Shown here in pieces: positions 32,639-44,578 of a stretch of DNA of 64,000 bases. Both the position numbers and the translations under genes were made by a program. Each line of letters opens with the position of its first letter. Within the stretch, counting starts at the first letter, position 1. The stretch is from contig JAUZTG010000016.1 in assembly GCA_030734395.1 (NCBI GenBank), positions 744,001 through 808,000 of the forward strand, written 5' to 3'. The DNA comes from Sarocladium kiliense. Taxonomy: Eukaryota; Ascomycota; Sordariomycetes; Hypocreales; Sarocladiaceae. The notes under the pieces are model-generated. The model was not told where the DNA came from. It ran no database searches and was given only the letters and a program-made list of their open reading frames with translations.

Positions 32639-33141
32639 TTTGAGACGGGTGACATGAGGCTCAGTGGCATGTGATGAAATCGGGCGCAGGCGTTTGGGAT
32701 AGGGTATCTGGTAAAGCAGGGGTTTTGTAGCTTCACATTCGCGCTGTATTAGCATTGTTTGATTTGAAGTTCGGGACGTTGACGTCCAGTTCGCATGATG
32801 TAGTCACAGTATCCACAGTGCATAAGACATCAAAAAGAGTGTCTAGAAAGGTTTCCTTGCATTTATTCCATCTAATTGTAGCGATGAAATATGTAGAGCC
32901 AGCATTGTCCGAGTGTAGTTGACCACTCAGTGTATGTGTCGGGGTCGCTAATGTACCTGAGAAAGTTGGCGCCTCAATACTCAGGCAGCGACCGACGAAA
33001 TTGCCGAACCTCACCCACGACGAAAACCGAGCTTCACGACTCCCCGGATCGCTCCTACTGAACCTCGCAATCCACCACCAATTCCATCTCCCGCCCTCCT
33101 CAACTCTCCTCCCTCTCGGTCCCGCGAAATCGACGACGAAA
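32639..33141. other. Intergenic spacer between tandem genes
   Basis: A 503-bp spacer: Mob1 3' UTR followed by the ATP synthase OSCP promoter and leader. The last 120 bp are C/T-rich, as in other leaders here. No other feature. Confidence 0.5.
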
Positions 33142-34081
33142 ATGTTCTCCCGCCAGGCCATCCGCTCCGTCAGGGCCGTCGCCCCCCAGCGCACCCTCGC
33201 TTTCCGGGCACCCGTCCGCACCTACGCTGCCAGCGCCGACGCTCAGCCTCCGGTTTCCGTCTTCGGTGTTGATGGCACCTACGCCAGCGCTCTGGTACGT
33301 TCAGAAGATCGATTGAAGAGGGATGCTGCGCGCAGGAGATCAATTGCATTGTCGCGAGCCTGCCGTCGAACCGAACTCGTCCGCTAACCAGACCTGCGTC
33401 ATTTCACAGTACACCGCTGCCGTCAAGTCCTCATCGCTCGACCCTACCGCTAAAGCCCTCGCCAGCCTTGGTGCCCTCATCGAGAAGGATACCAAGCTGA
33501 CCACCATCCTCTCTGCGCCCACTCTCTCCGCCGAGGACAAGTCCGCCATCGTTGCTGAGCTTGCCAAGCAGTCTGGCGCCGGCAAGGACGCCACCGTCAA
33601 GAACTTCCTCAACACCCTCGCCGAGAACAACCGCCTCAGCATCCTTGGTGGTGTTTGCCAGAAGTTCGGTCAGATCATGTCCGCCGCCCGCGGTGAGGTT
33701 GAGATGACCGTCACCAGCGCCCAGGTATGTCAATGGACAGACAGGAGGATTGTCCTCGAGGACATGGGGAAGATATCCCCGAACAATGGTCGCTGACGGT
33801 TTCAACTATAGCCCCTCGACAACAAGACCCTCAACAGGCTCGAGACTGCCGTCTCCAAGTCCTCCTACGTTGGCCAGGGCAAGAAGCTCAAGGTCACCAA
33901 CGAGGTGCGCCCCTATATCCCGGCTACATATACTTTCTGAGGTGTGATTTTAACATGATGCGTTCAGGTCAACCCCGACATTGTTGGTGGACTCGTTGTT
34001 GAGGTCGGTGACCGTACCATTGACCTCAGCGTCTCCGCTCGCATCGCCAAGATGAACAAGCTCCTCAACGACACTCTGTAA
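33142..34081 (+). CDS. ATP5: Mitochondrial F1Fo ATP synthase subunit 5 (OSCP)
   Basis: Peripheral-stalk subunit linking F1 to Fo in the inner mitochondrial membrane. Four exons, all phase 0: 33142-33294, 33410-33724, 33812-33904 and 33968-34081; 224 aa, close to the usual fungal length. Residues 1-30 form the import presequence (MFSRQAIRSVRAVAPQRTLA). The N-terminal helical domain contains VFGVDGTYASALYTAAVKSS. The middle carries NFLNTLAENNRLSILGGV, and the C-terminal hallmark is VNPDIVGGLVVEVGDRTIDLS, ending in KMNKLLNDTL. Intron 1 is 115 nt, intron 2 is 87 nt, intron 3 is 63 nt. The start is the first ATG, directly ahead of the presequence. Confidence 0.96.
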
Positions 34082-34984
34082 ACTACCAAACAAACTCCTC
34101 CTATCATCAACCAACGCGGAATCAACCTCTCTTTCGCGTCTCGGAATAGACACGCCCGCCCCTGATGACGTGCAAACACCCTCGGATTATTCTATTATTA
34201 AAACCTCCCCCGTTTCCCTTTGTACCAAACACCAAATGCAGCCTTGGGGGGCTGAGATTTTTTCGCGGGTGGGAGAGCTAGAGGCATGGGGGATGCAGCT
34301 GGTTCTGTGAGGACAGCTGAGTTGTGCATAGCCTGGTGTGTGGGAATAGAAAGGATTGAAGCCTGAAGCATTGTTCGTCAAGATTCTATTGTGAGATCGC
34401 TCTAGTGAACGTGAAGCTGTTATTTCCACGGGACACAGCAGCAGCTTACGGACAGGAAGTCACAGGCAAGGACCATGAACTTTTGACTGTTCTATTCATG
34501 AGGCGGCGTTGTTTAGCTACCCGCCATAACCCAACTCCAGCGGTCATCTTCGAGCAGACCTTGCTCTTTCTGTCCGCCTGTGATTATGTCTTGGAAGAAA
34601 CACGTAACGTAGAGCAACGCTCAAGACTAGGAGCTATGTAGGTAATCCTTCTTCCCAATCAACCAGCCGTGGTTGTTGTGAGAGCATTCTGGATTCCTTG
34701 CCCTGCCTCGTCCCCTTACAGAATAGCCTGTTGCATTCCCCCTGTCCCCCGAAATAAAAAAAGAGGTAAGTTTTTGTGTCCATAATCGTAGACCGCAGGA
34801 ACGAACGCCAGGCTGGAAAGCATAATAAGAATGTGATGTGAAGGTGATACAAAGGTGGTGTTTGCGGGTATGGGTATATCCGCCGGACAAGTCTTGAGGA
34901 GATCTGCCTCCCTATCCAGCTTTTTCACTGGCTTCAAGAGTCCGGTATTACGTGTTGAGAATTGGTGCCATTGTCGGACAGCCA
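34082..34984. other. Convergent intergenic region
   Basis: A spacer of about 900 bp between OSCP and TAF4 stop codons. It has an A-rich run near 34756-34764 and no open frame with a domain. Presumed 3' UTRs. Confidence 0.5.
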
Positions 34985-36920
34985 TTACCTGGGGTCTGAA
35001 AGATCCAGAGCGAGGTAGGCACGCTGCAGGGCTTTTGCCTCTCGGCCATCCCTCTCCAAGACAGTTACCCAGTCGCGCAGTTGGATCTTCTTGCCCTTCT
35101 CCTTATCTTCTCGCCAGGTTCCAAGTCGGTTCCGGCCCTCAGTTGTCAAGGCCATGTTCGCAGGCGCAGGCGATCCCGGTACGGCACCCATGCCCTTGCC
35201 AGCACCTAGTGAACCCTTAGTCGGCGTTGAGGTGCCACTCCCGCCTCTGCCAACATTCATCCAGTCGTATGATTTGCCGCCCTTTTTCTTGCCGAACAGT
35301 CCGCTTCTGCCACCTAGTCCGGCGAACATGCTACTGGTCATATTCTGGTTGGCATGGCTGTGTGCCTCTGCAGCTTTCATCGCCTGGTTCTTCTTCATTT
35401 CTTTCTTAGTCATGGCTTTCTCGGGTTCTGGGGCTACAGAGCCGGGGGTTGCCGGAGCAGCGCTCTGGGCTCGCGATGTAGAGGAGCCCTGATCAACAAT
35501 GCCATCTTTTCGTTTCTGCCGCATTCGGAGACGAGCTTCTTCCCATTCACGCTCCTTCTTAGCCTGTTCTCGCATGGTCGCCGTCATGAAGGACGCGATC
35601 TTTGGCAGTTTGGATGGCGAAGTTCCGTTTGGCATAGTACCGTTTGCTGACCCTGATATTCTGTCAGTAAGATGTCAATGGTTAATCCTGTTCAGATTTC
35701 TTACGCTTCAAAGGATTTGTGCCTGGGCTCGGAACACCATCCTGAGCTGCGACCCCATCCGCGTTCCCTCCAATCGGATCGCGGTTGGGCGGCGCTGCGG
35801 CAATAGCCCAATCTTCAGGAACTTCTCCATGCGACGTCTTTTGGCGTGTAGTAGCAACCAGCGATGCATCTTCTAAGAGCTCACGAACTCGATGTTTGGA
35901 GGCAATGGAAAGCAGAGCCAGCTGATCGACGAGGTATGCATCTTGAGGTATAAAGGATCCTGTGGTCTGAACCAGGGCTGTTGAGTCTGGTCCTGGTTTC
36001 GTAGTAACCGTAACCTTTGGGCTTGGAAACTGTTCCGCAAGCTTCATCTTGCCCATTCCAGGAACGTTATTCTTGTACTCCAGGTTCAGGCCGATGCTGT
36101 GCTCCCTTGCAATTTTGTCGGCTTTACGGTGCAGTAGTGCAACTAACAGGAAAGGGTCCCTTATCTCCTGTGTGCGCTGCACGGCCAAGCGCATCGCTGC
36201 CTCTGACCATGCCTTCTCTGCCGACTCGCGTGCGACCTTGTCCTGTTCAGCCTCAGCCAACGTCTCTGCACCCTGGTTTGCTGAACCTGCTCCGTAGAAG
36301 CTACCCTTGGAGCCTGGCGGATTCTGAGCAAAGCCTGTCCTCGCCTCGGAGTCGAACGCGTTGGCGTACAGCTCTGACATGTACTTCTCCTCCGCAGACA
36401 AGTCGATTCCCGTGCCAGCAAGAGAGTCCATCGGATCGTATTGGTAATCCTTCGTAGTCGCTCGGTCAGCTGGCCGTTGCGGCGGGCCCATAACGCCGGC
36501 AGCTTGAGCAGGTGTCGCAGCATGCGGTAGTGGCGCCATAGTCGCGGCTGTGTACTGGGGTTGAACTTGTTGCGGAAGCTGCGGCGTGTGTAATGGAGGC
36601 GTTCCTGCAGCTTGTGCGTTCGGTAAGTTCAGCCCAGGTGTCGAGTGTCCGTTCGTGTATGGAGTCGCATAGGCTCCCGGAGTGTTCGCAGCCTGCGGGT
36701 ACGTAGGTGAGGCGGTCGTTGCTGGAGGCGTCGCCACAGCTACGGGGCTGGCCACGTAGGGCGACCCTGCGTAGGGAGAATCTGGTTGTGATGGGGCGCC
36801 ATCGGTTCGCGGTCGCTTGTTGGGAGGCAGCGCGAAGCCAGGTTGCGAGCCTGCTGGTGAAGGGCTGTGTTGAACAGGTGAGAAGGCCCGCGGCGGGACC
36901 TGGTGCTGTGGTTGAGCCAT
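34985..36920 (-). CDS. TAF4: Transcription initiation factor TFIID subunit 4 (TAF4)
   Basis: TFIID (RNA polymerase II) subunit. Two exons, 36920-35705 and 35652-34985, with a 52-nt intron (GTAAGA...ATCAG, phase 1), giving 627 aa. The acceptor used keeps frame; the earlier CTGACAG acceptor does not. Residues 1-165 are Pro/Ala/Gln/Thr-rich and disordered. The TAF4 domain starts around GIDLSAEEKYMSELYANAF and covers the histone-fold-like helix (RLAVQRTQEIRDPFLLVALL) and DAYLVDQLALLSIASKHRVR, then VPEDWAIAAAPPNRDPIGG. The second exon holds ASFMTATMREQAKKEREWEE and the C-terminal motif IQLRDWVTVLERDGREA, ending ALQRAYLALD, which is well conserved in fungal TAF4. It shares a divergent promoter with YSH1. 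Confidence 0.93.
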
Positions 36921-37525
36921 ATCTTTGGCAAAGAGACGTGATCACCGGTGAAAGATGACCACGAAGCGTTCAGAAACTCCGCGCGGGGCCAGGCGCTGAG
37001 CCTTAAGAATGCGCTCAGCAGGCCGCGAAGCCTTTCACAACGGATGTAGCCTCTCCCATCCGGCGCCACAGAGTCCGCAAGGGTCGCGAATGATGTTGCA
37101 AATGTGTTTGGGATGTTTCTCAGATGACTCTTTCGTCAAGAGATCGGGTTTCGGCGTCGGGGCGCTTCTAGTCGTTGGATCGTTTGATGCTCGAGAGCGT
37201 GCCTCGCGGGTCTGCGGATGGTGGAAGGGGGAGGAAGTTCCAGATTGGGGGTTCGCGTAGATTTAAAGTCACGTGAGCAGCAGCCTCACCCCCGATGCAG
37301 TGACGCGTGCCACCGAACTTCAGCCGCGTTCGAGCTTGGTTTCCCTTTGTTCTAACTTCAATTCTAGGTTTGATTGAAGCGGAAGGTCCACCGTATCTTG
37401 ACTTCTGGACGCATCCAAGTGGCACGCGGCCTATCCCCGAAGGCTCTCAAGCCTCATGCTACTCTTGTGTTTTGACATACGTCTTCTAAGGTGCAGCTGC
37501 TCAAGCAGCTGTCAGCATTGCGACC
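36921..37525. promoter_or_regulatory. Divergent promoter region, TAF4 / YSH1
   Basis: A 605-bp region between start codons of two RNA polymerase II expression genes. It includes a CACGTGA string at 37272-37278. A short inverted repeat AGCTGCTCAAGCAGCT at 37494-37509 lies just before the YSH1 start. No TATA box is convincing. Confidence 0.5.
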
Positions 37526-40482
37526 ATGGCATCCAAGCGGAAGGCTTCAGCATTGAATGCGACGGTCACGGAGGAACCTGTCGACCCCGCGGACGAGCTC
37601 ATGTTCTTATGTTTAGGTGGTGGCAATGAGGTCGGAAGGTCATGCCACATCGTTCAGTACAAAGGCAAGACTGTCATGGTGAGTACTCGAGGCAATCTAC
37701 CTTCCCAGCACGAGCTCACCGCTTCCTCCAGCTTGATGCTGGACAACATCCGGCCTACGATGGTCTAGCTGCGCAGCCCTTCTTCGATGAATTCGACTTA
37801 AGCACAGTCGACGTGCTTCTCATCACACAGTAAGCGAACCCGTACCCCATCGTCCATATCAGTTCCTCCGAACCAGAAGCCCAGTAGACGAGGAGGACAA
37901 TGTTCATGTCATGGTGATATTGGCCAGTCTCCCTCAGCTATGTCCAGCATCCTGCTGGTGCCCCAAGCGAGGATGCTCCCTCTATTGTACAATCATTTAT
38001 GCCAGATCAATACAAGACATTTCCTCCTTGCGCCGCTGCCTTCTTTCCGTGACTCCTTTTCGAGCGTCGTTTGAAGGGCTATTGACATTCGCGAACTTGA
38101 GCTGACAAGGCATCAGTTTCCATATCGACCATGCCGCCTCCCTCCCCTACGTCCTTGCAAAGACCAACTTCAAGGGTCGTGTTTTCATGACACACCCAAC
38201 GAAGGCCATCTACAAGTGGCTCATTCAAGACAGTGTCCGCGTTGGCAATACTGCCTCCAACCCGACTGTTCAGCCCATGTACACGGAGCAGGACCATCTG
38301 AACACATTCCCTATGATCGAAGCAATCGACTACCATACGACACACACCATCTCTTCTATCCGTATCACTCCATACCCTGCTGGCCACGTCCTCGGCGCGG
38401 CTATGTACCTTATCGAAATCGCTGGCCTGAAGATCTTCTTCACGGGAGACTATTCACGGGAACAAGACCGACATCTTGTCTCAGCCGAGGTGCCAAAAGG
38501 CGTCAAGATCGATGTTCTTATCACAGAGTCGACGTATGGTATCGCATCACACGTCCCACGACTTGAGCGTGAGCAAGCCCTGATGAAGTCCATCACCAAC
38601 ATCCTCAATCGTGGTGGCCGCGCGCTCCTCCCTGTGTTCGCGCTTGGCCGTGCACAGGAGCTCCTCCTCATTCTCGATGAGTACTGGGGCAAACACCCAG
38701 AATTCCAGCGTTTCCCAATCTACTACGCGAGTAATCTAGCCCGCAAGTGTATGCTTGTCTACCAGACCTATGTCGGCGCCATGAACGACAACATCAAGCG
38801 CTTGTTCCGTGAACGCATGGCAGAGGCCGAAGCGAGTGGCGACGGCGCAGGGAAGGGCGGACCATGGGATTTCAAGTACATCCGTTCACTCAAGAATTTG
38901 GACCGTTTCGATGACATGGGAGGCTGCGTGATGCTAGCTAGTCCCGGTATGTTGCAAAGTGGTGTTAGCAGAGAACTCTTGGAGCGTTGGGCTCCTTTCG
39001 ACAAAAACGGCGTTATCATCACCGGTTACAGTGTTGAGGGTACAATGGCAAGACAGATCATGCAGGAACCCGATCAGATCCAGGCAGTGACTGCGAGAAG
39101 TCTTGCTGGTGCTAGAAGGGCACCTGGCGGCGAAGGAGACAAGGTCATGATTCCCAGGCGGTGCAGTGTTCAAGAATATTCGTTTGCGGCACATGTCGAC
39201 GGGGTGGAGAACCGCGAGTTCATCGAAGAAGTCGGCGCCCCAGTTGTGGTAAGTTGTGCAGTACTCGATGTGCATTGTGAACGAGGGTAGGAGAGATCAG
39301 CCGGCTGACAAGTGCACGCTACAGATTCTTGTTCACGGTGAGCAGCACAACATGATGCGCCTTAAATCCAAATTGCTTTCCCTCAACGCCCAAAAGACCG
39401 TCAAGACAAAGGTCTTTTCTCCACGCAACACGGAAGAGCTGCGCATCCCTTTCAAGACCGACAAGACCGCCAAAGTTGTTGGCAAGCTTGCTTCCGTCCC
39501 GCCACCCAAGATCACATCCATCCCTGAAAACGGAGAGGAGTCTGCTCCTGTGAGCCCAGAAGCGGATGACACCGAAGCGCCTGTCGTTACTGGCGTACTT
39601 GTGCAGAACGACTTCAAGCTCTCACTAATGGCCCCCGAGGACCTTTTGGAGTACGCTGGTCTTAACACCACGACAATTACCTGCAAGCAGCGCCTCGTAC
39701 TCAGCGCCGCCGGCATCGAACTCATCAAATGGGCTCTAGAGGGTACCTTCGGCGCCGTGGAGGAGCTCCCCGAGATGCGTCGCGCAATGGTGAGTAAAGC
39801 CCAAGCAAACGGCGACGACACCGAGATGCCAGACGCCAAAGAAGAGACTCCTGCAGCCGCAGATGAGGAGCTGGCAACTCTCGTGGCCGCATATCTCGTC
39901 ATGGGCTGCGTCACAGTCCGCTACCGCACGAATGGGGAAGTCGAACTCGAGTGGGAGGGCAACATGCTCAACGACGGCATCGCTGACTCGGTCATGGCGG
40001 TCTTATTCTCTGTCGAATCCTCCCCTGCAGCGGTCAAGCGCTCAGCAAGCAAGAACCCGCACTCCCATTCCCACGACACAACAGTTTTGGACCCCAATAC
40101 AGCAAAGAACCCCCATGCAAACATTTCCCCCGCCGACCGTCTCGAACGACTACTCTGGTTCCTCGAAGCTCAGTTCGGCGAAGACAATGTCTCCCCTATT
40201 GAGACTCCTCGTCTTACTACCACCGCGCAAAACGGCGAGGAGAAGCAGAATGGAGACGGAGAAGAGGATGCCGAGGAGCTGGCACAGCGGCAGAAGAAGG
40301 AGTTGGAGAGGCTGCACAAGATAGGGATTCCAGTCCCTGGCGTAGCTATCACGGTTGACAAGATGGCTGCGAAGGTGTGGTTGGAGGACCTGGAGGTTGA
40401 GTGCTCGAATAAAGTGTTCGCAGACAGAGTCAAGGCGGTGGTGGAAAGGGCAGTGGAGGTGACGGCGCCTCTTTGGGGATGA
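37526..40482 (+). CDS. YSH1: Pre-mRNA 3'-end endonuclease Ysh1/CPSF73
   Basis: Metallo-beta-lactamase/beta-CASP endoribonuclease of the cleavage and polyadenylation factor. Four exons: 37526-37678, 37732-37829, 38117-39248 and 39325-40482; 846 aa. The catalytic HxHxDH motif is HFHIDH at residues 84-89; intron 2 (287 nt, phase 2) splits the codon of the first His (CA|T). Other signatures are LDAGQHPAYDGLAAQPFFDE, FFTGDYSREQDRH, TESTYG, and beta-CASP segments ALLPVFALGRAQELLLILDEY and SNLARKCMLVYQTYVG. The motif MLASPGMLQSGVSRELLERW is followed by GVIITGYSVEGTMAR. RRCSVQEYSFAAHVDGVENREFI leads across intron 3 into ILVHGEQHNMMRLKSKLL. The C-terminal CPSF73-type domain (about 480-846) contains fungus-typical acidic and poly-Glu insertions. 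All expected metal-binding motifs are intact. Intron 2 contains several short open frames but no missing conserved sequence. Confidence 0.96.
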
Positions 40483-40803
40483 GTTAGGGGCGAGGATCAG
40501 TGGATTCAGGAGACTGTGGGAGGATGATCAGACGACGGGAAGATAGAGACATGCACATCAATGATAGGAGTCACTATGATCAAGGTGGTCTAGATGATGG
40601 AAGTTAATACCAAACCGCAAGGATCCGGATTGGACTTCTGATTTCTATGGACGTGGCGCAACGTCCCTAAGTATATATGTGAGCTAATTCTACATTCGCA
40701 CGTGGAGGCTGAAGACAGGCTTGCGGCTTGAGCAAACAACATCCTTGGCCTCACGATATGCATTACGCCAAGGAAACAAAAGGAAAATGCGAATTCCTCA
40801 TGC
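40483..40803. other. Convergent intergenic spacer
   Basis: About 320 bp between YSH1 and V-ATPase subunit a stop codons; presumed 3' UTRs. Nothing else was seen. Confidence 0.5.
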
Positions 40804-43609
40804 TCAACCCAGGTACTCCTTCAGCTCCTCTGACTCTTCTAACAGAGCGTCGAAGGAGAACGGCGCGAAAGGCCAACCTCCGAACTCAGCAAACTTGGAG
40901 AAAGACTCGACCCAAGCAAGACGGAGGGAGTGCAGCATAGCACTGGTACCCTCCATACACACGAGAATGGCGATAGCTGGTTGAGATGTTAGCGTTTGTG
41001 GCTTGGTAACAAGGCGAGAATACGTACTAAGGAAGAACCAGGCTGCAAAGCCAATCACGATGGCGATGACGCCGGTTACGCCAGACATCTGAAGGCAGGG
41101 GCCGATAGTCATGCTCCACAGGACAGCACTGAGCTGCTGGTGAGCAAGGGACAGAGCCCAGAGACGGAGGTAAGAAGCAGTGTGGGAGACACAGTTCAGG
41201 CAGAATTCTGTTGTCGTGTCAGCATATGTCGTTTCATAATCAGATAGAGAAGGACGCACCGATAGTGTGAATGACCTGGTGAATCATGACCTCGCTAAAC
41301 TCAAACTCTTCGTGCTCCTCGTCGATGTTCTGGGAAAGCATCGCCACACCCTCACCATCGTCGAAGCTGTCGCCATGGCCGTTGGGGCGGTGCTCATCAT
41401 CGTCGCCATCCAACGCACTAACGCGGGAGGTTTCACCGATGCCACGGTATCCCTGAGCACGGGCACGGTTGTGCTCCCAACGGAGGTAGAAGGGCTTGAG
41501 GAACAGCAAAACAGGCACTTGAGCGACGGCTAGAAGGAGGAGGATGACCTGAACGGTTGCCTGACCAGGGTAGAGCTCCTCACCATTGGGAATCGTGCCT
41601 GGCTGCAAGAACATGTAAATGAGCATATTCAGGAGACCGGGGGGCTGAGCGTTAGCTGCTTCCCAATCCACAGTCCACTTGTAGATGATACACATAACCA
41701 GGTAGCCAAAGATCGACTGGAAGAAGATCATACCAGGCACGAAGTTGCCCCAGATGTCGATTGGCTTCTTGAAGTGCTTCGCGTTGACGTACGCGAAGCA
41801 AAGGGATAGTGTCATGTGAGCCCAACCCAGGATGATGGACATCTTCATCTTGTAACTGTTGCTGAAAAGAAGATCGTTGTCTGTTCCGTGCCATGCATAG
41901 TCGAGACCGAAGGGATAGCGATAACCCTTGTCATTGAGCGTGGCAGTAACAGGCATACGCTCGCTCCAGTTCTCGGGCTTCTTGAACTCCCAAGCGCTGG
42001 GGAAGAGAGTCATGGAGAGAGAGAAAGAATCGTTGTAAATGAGACCAGTGTAGAGCGAGAAGACAGCCATAACAAGAGCAATGTAGCGGCCGTAGAAGAT
42101 CATAGCGAAGAGCTCGAAGGTGACCTTCTTCAGCGGCTTCTCCCAGTAGATCATGGCAAGAGCTGCAGAAAGCATGATGATGGCGTGGCCAAAATCACCG
42201 AACATGACGGCGAACAGGAAGGGGAAGGTAACAATGACAGGTATAGCCGGGTTGACTTCGTGATAGGTTGCAGTGCCGTAAGCGTTGACAATGGTCTGGA
42301 AGCCCTCAGTAAACTTGTTGGTCTTGAGGTAAGTGGGCGGCGTCTTGTTGGTATGGATCTCGTTGATAATAGACGGGACCGAGAGACCAGCTCGGTTCGT
42401 CACATCCTGGAGAGTCGACCTGATAAGCGGGAGGTCATTGGTCGGGCACCAACTCTCCGCAATCAGAGTGCGGCGAGCACGATCATACGAGAAGAGGTTG
42501 AGCGTGTTATACACAGCCTTCTCTTTGGCGATGAGAACCATCCAGGCGGACAGAGACTGAGAGATCTGGTTGAGCTCAGCCTGAAGAGTGGCCTGAGTGT
42601 TGTGAAGGACGTTCTGCACATCCTCAAGACGGTTGTTGACGTCGTGAATCTGGTCGCGACGCAGATCACTGTTCTCGTCAACCTGGTGGACATCAGCACC
42701 CATGGACTCGGAGATCTTGCGGATCTTGGCGAGAATCTCCTTGCCGTGAGCGAAAATGACGAAGACATTCTTGTGAATGGGTTCATTGTTGGAAGGATCG
42801 ATGAGCGGCTCGGGGATCTCAGACTGGTTCATGTAAAGGTTGCCACGTAGAGTACGCCACAAGATACGCTCAAAAGCTCCGACACGGTCCCTATTGATGA
42901 CACCAGCCACAAACCCGATGTTCATGCCGGAGAAAGATCGCTCGACGTCAGGAGCAGAGTTGTGCTGTTCAACATCGGACAGAAGCGGCGCGTCATCATC
43001 GTCGGTCGAAGCTCGGATCTCCTCGACATTGCCGTGGGCACGGTCGAAGAAGCTGCCGGCCTCGCGGAGTACCCAGCGCCACTCGGTGAGCTCGCCCTCG
43101 CGCTTCTTGAGAGTCTCGTAGCTGTCGTTGAGGTCGTAGACGCGTTGCTCGAGCTTCTGGCTGCGTTCGGCGAGCTCGTCGATTTCGGAGGTGGAGGGGG
43201 ACGCGAGGCGTTCGACATCGAGATCGAGCTTGCGGAGCGGGATGCCGGTCTTCTCCATCTGAGCGTAGAAGTAGCCTGGTCGATGATTAGTTCCCTTGGA
43301 CTTCGATGTGATGATGGATTTGAGGACGTACGGAGCTGTCTTTCAACGTTGTCCAGGCGGCGAATCTCCTGGGTGTAAGTCCGCTGGAAGGCGCTGACAT
43401 CTTCGTTGAGCTGCAGGAATACGTTAGACACAAATCCCAGAGGGCCTGCAAGCGTTGCAAGGTTGGTAGTGGGCTCTTACATCGCGAAACTGGCAAAGTC
43501 CAAGCTCTCCAAGTGCCGTGACGACCTCGCGGCCAATTTCATTGGACACGTAGAGCTGGACCATGCTCATGTCCGCCGAGCGGAACGGGGTATCCTGCTT
43601 GGGAGCCAT
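40804..43609 (-). CDS. VPH1: V-type proton ATPase subunit a (Vph1/Stv1-like)
   Basis: Membrane Vo subunit that forms the proton path of the vacuolar/Golgi H+-ATPase. Five exons: 43609-43481, 43410-43332, 43275-41260, 41207-41028 and 40976-40804; 858 aa, normal for the family. The N-terminal cytosolic half starts FRSADMSMVQLYVSNEIG and contains LDNVERQLRYFYAQMEKTGI. The membrane half begins near VTFPFLFAVMFGDFGHAIIM and shows the expected multiple spans, including MSIILGWAHMTLSLCFAYVN. The critical proton-path arginine is present in SYLRLWALSLAH (Arg756 here, corresponding to yeast Vph1 Arg735). The C-terminus ends in EESEELKEYLG. Introns are 48-70 nt. Filamentous fungi usually have a single gene for this subunit, so Vph1 versus Stv1 cannot be distinguished. 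The next minus-strand gene lies upstream. Confidence 0.97.
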
Positions 43610-44578
43610 GGCTGCAGTATCTGATGCAACAGCACGATTGCACCGAGAACAAAAGCAGGCTCTGTCGCGGGATGAGGGTCGATGGTCGTTGGTTTGCTAA
43701 GGAGATGGATGGGATCGAGGGCACAGCTGGCGTAAGTCGTCACGGCCCGCCCTGACCCACGGAGGAATGGGCGTGGCGGTGCTTCTTTTTTCCGGTCAGT
43801 GGGTCACGTGACTGCGGGAGTTCGGAGACTCGGTGTCGTGCAGGGAAGGCAGGGGTTGGTGGGACCCACGTCATACCTGCCGAATCTAGAGGGTAGCTTC
43901 TGCAGGACTGTTGGACTGAGGTTCGCCTTACAGGGCTTATCCTGGGATTCGCTGGCAAAGAGCTGCGTAGAACTTGTCCCTGAGGCGACCAAGGGAACGA
44001 TCGTAAGATAGTTTAGAGACACGAGTATCACTCGAAGGTTGATATTAATTAGAACACAAATGAGTTGTTCATAATGAGACATAAGATTCTTTTCCGTAGC
44101 CAACTCCTAGCAGTATGTGCATTGGCATCCGGTATCGACAGGTGAAAAGCATAATCCAAAGGTTGCCTAATAATGCGATGCTTTCTCCTTCATGACAAAC
44201 AGTCTGCAATGCATCAAAACATATATACGCAAAACCGACTTCATTTTAATCCTCCCCGCCCTTGCCTTTTTTTGGGTGTGTTCAAAATATCATCCAGTCC
44301 CAAAACCAATGCTAATCGAAAGCCAGCAAAACACCCCTTGTGATGCATCGTAACGGGTTTTGAAAGAAGTCATGGTCATTGATCAAAAGGACGCGCTCGC
44401 TGTGGGAAAATGCTGGGTTGCTTTTCTTCTTTGGTCGAGGACGAGATGTGTGTGTGCGTGTTTTCGCTTTTATCGCTGTTGTTTCTGCCTGTCGCTAAGG
44501 CATGCTTCGTCGATCATAGAAAGGACGAGAGAAATGGTAGAGTAGAGAGGGGAGAAGACAGGGGAAGAAGAAGGGAGA
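43610..44578. other. Intergenic region between tandem minus-strand genes
   Basis: A 969-bp spacer: promoter and leader of V-ATPase subunit a on the left, 3' UTR of the F-box/LRR gene on the right. A GTCACGTGAC palindrome, containing the E-box-like core CACGTG, lies at 43802-43811, about 200 bp upstream of the V-ATPase start. V-ATPase and lysosomal genes are often under bHLH control by E-boxes in other eukaryotes; a role here is inference. Confidence 0.5.
43802..43811. promoter_or_regulatory. E-box-like palindrome GTCACGTGAC upstream of V-ATPase subunit a
   Basis: A perfect 10-bp palindrome centred on CACGTG, about 195 bp upstream of the start codon on the minus strand. Such sites bind bHLH regulators (Cbf1 or Pho4 type in yeasts). 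Function is inferred only from motif and position. Confidence 0.45.

Noticed and set aside
41816..42850. 344-codon plus-strand open frame
   Set aside because: Shadow of the V-ATPase subunit a coding exon, whose family assignment is unambiguous.
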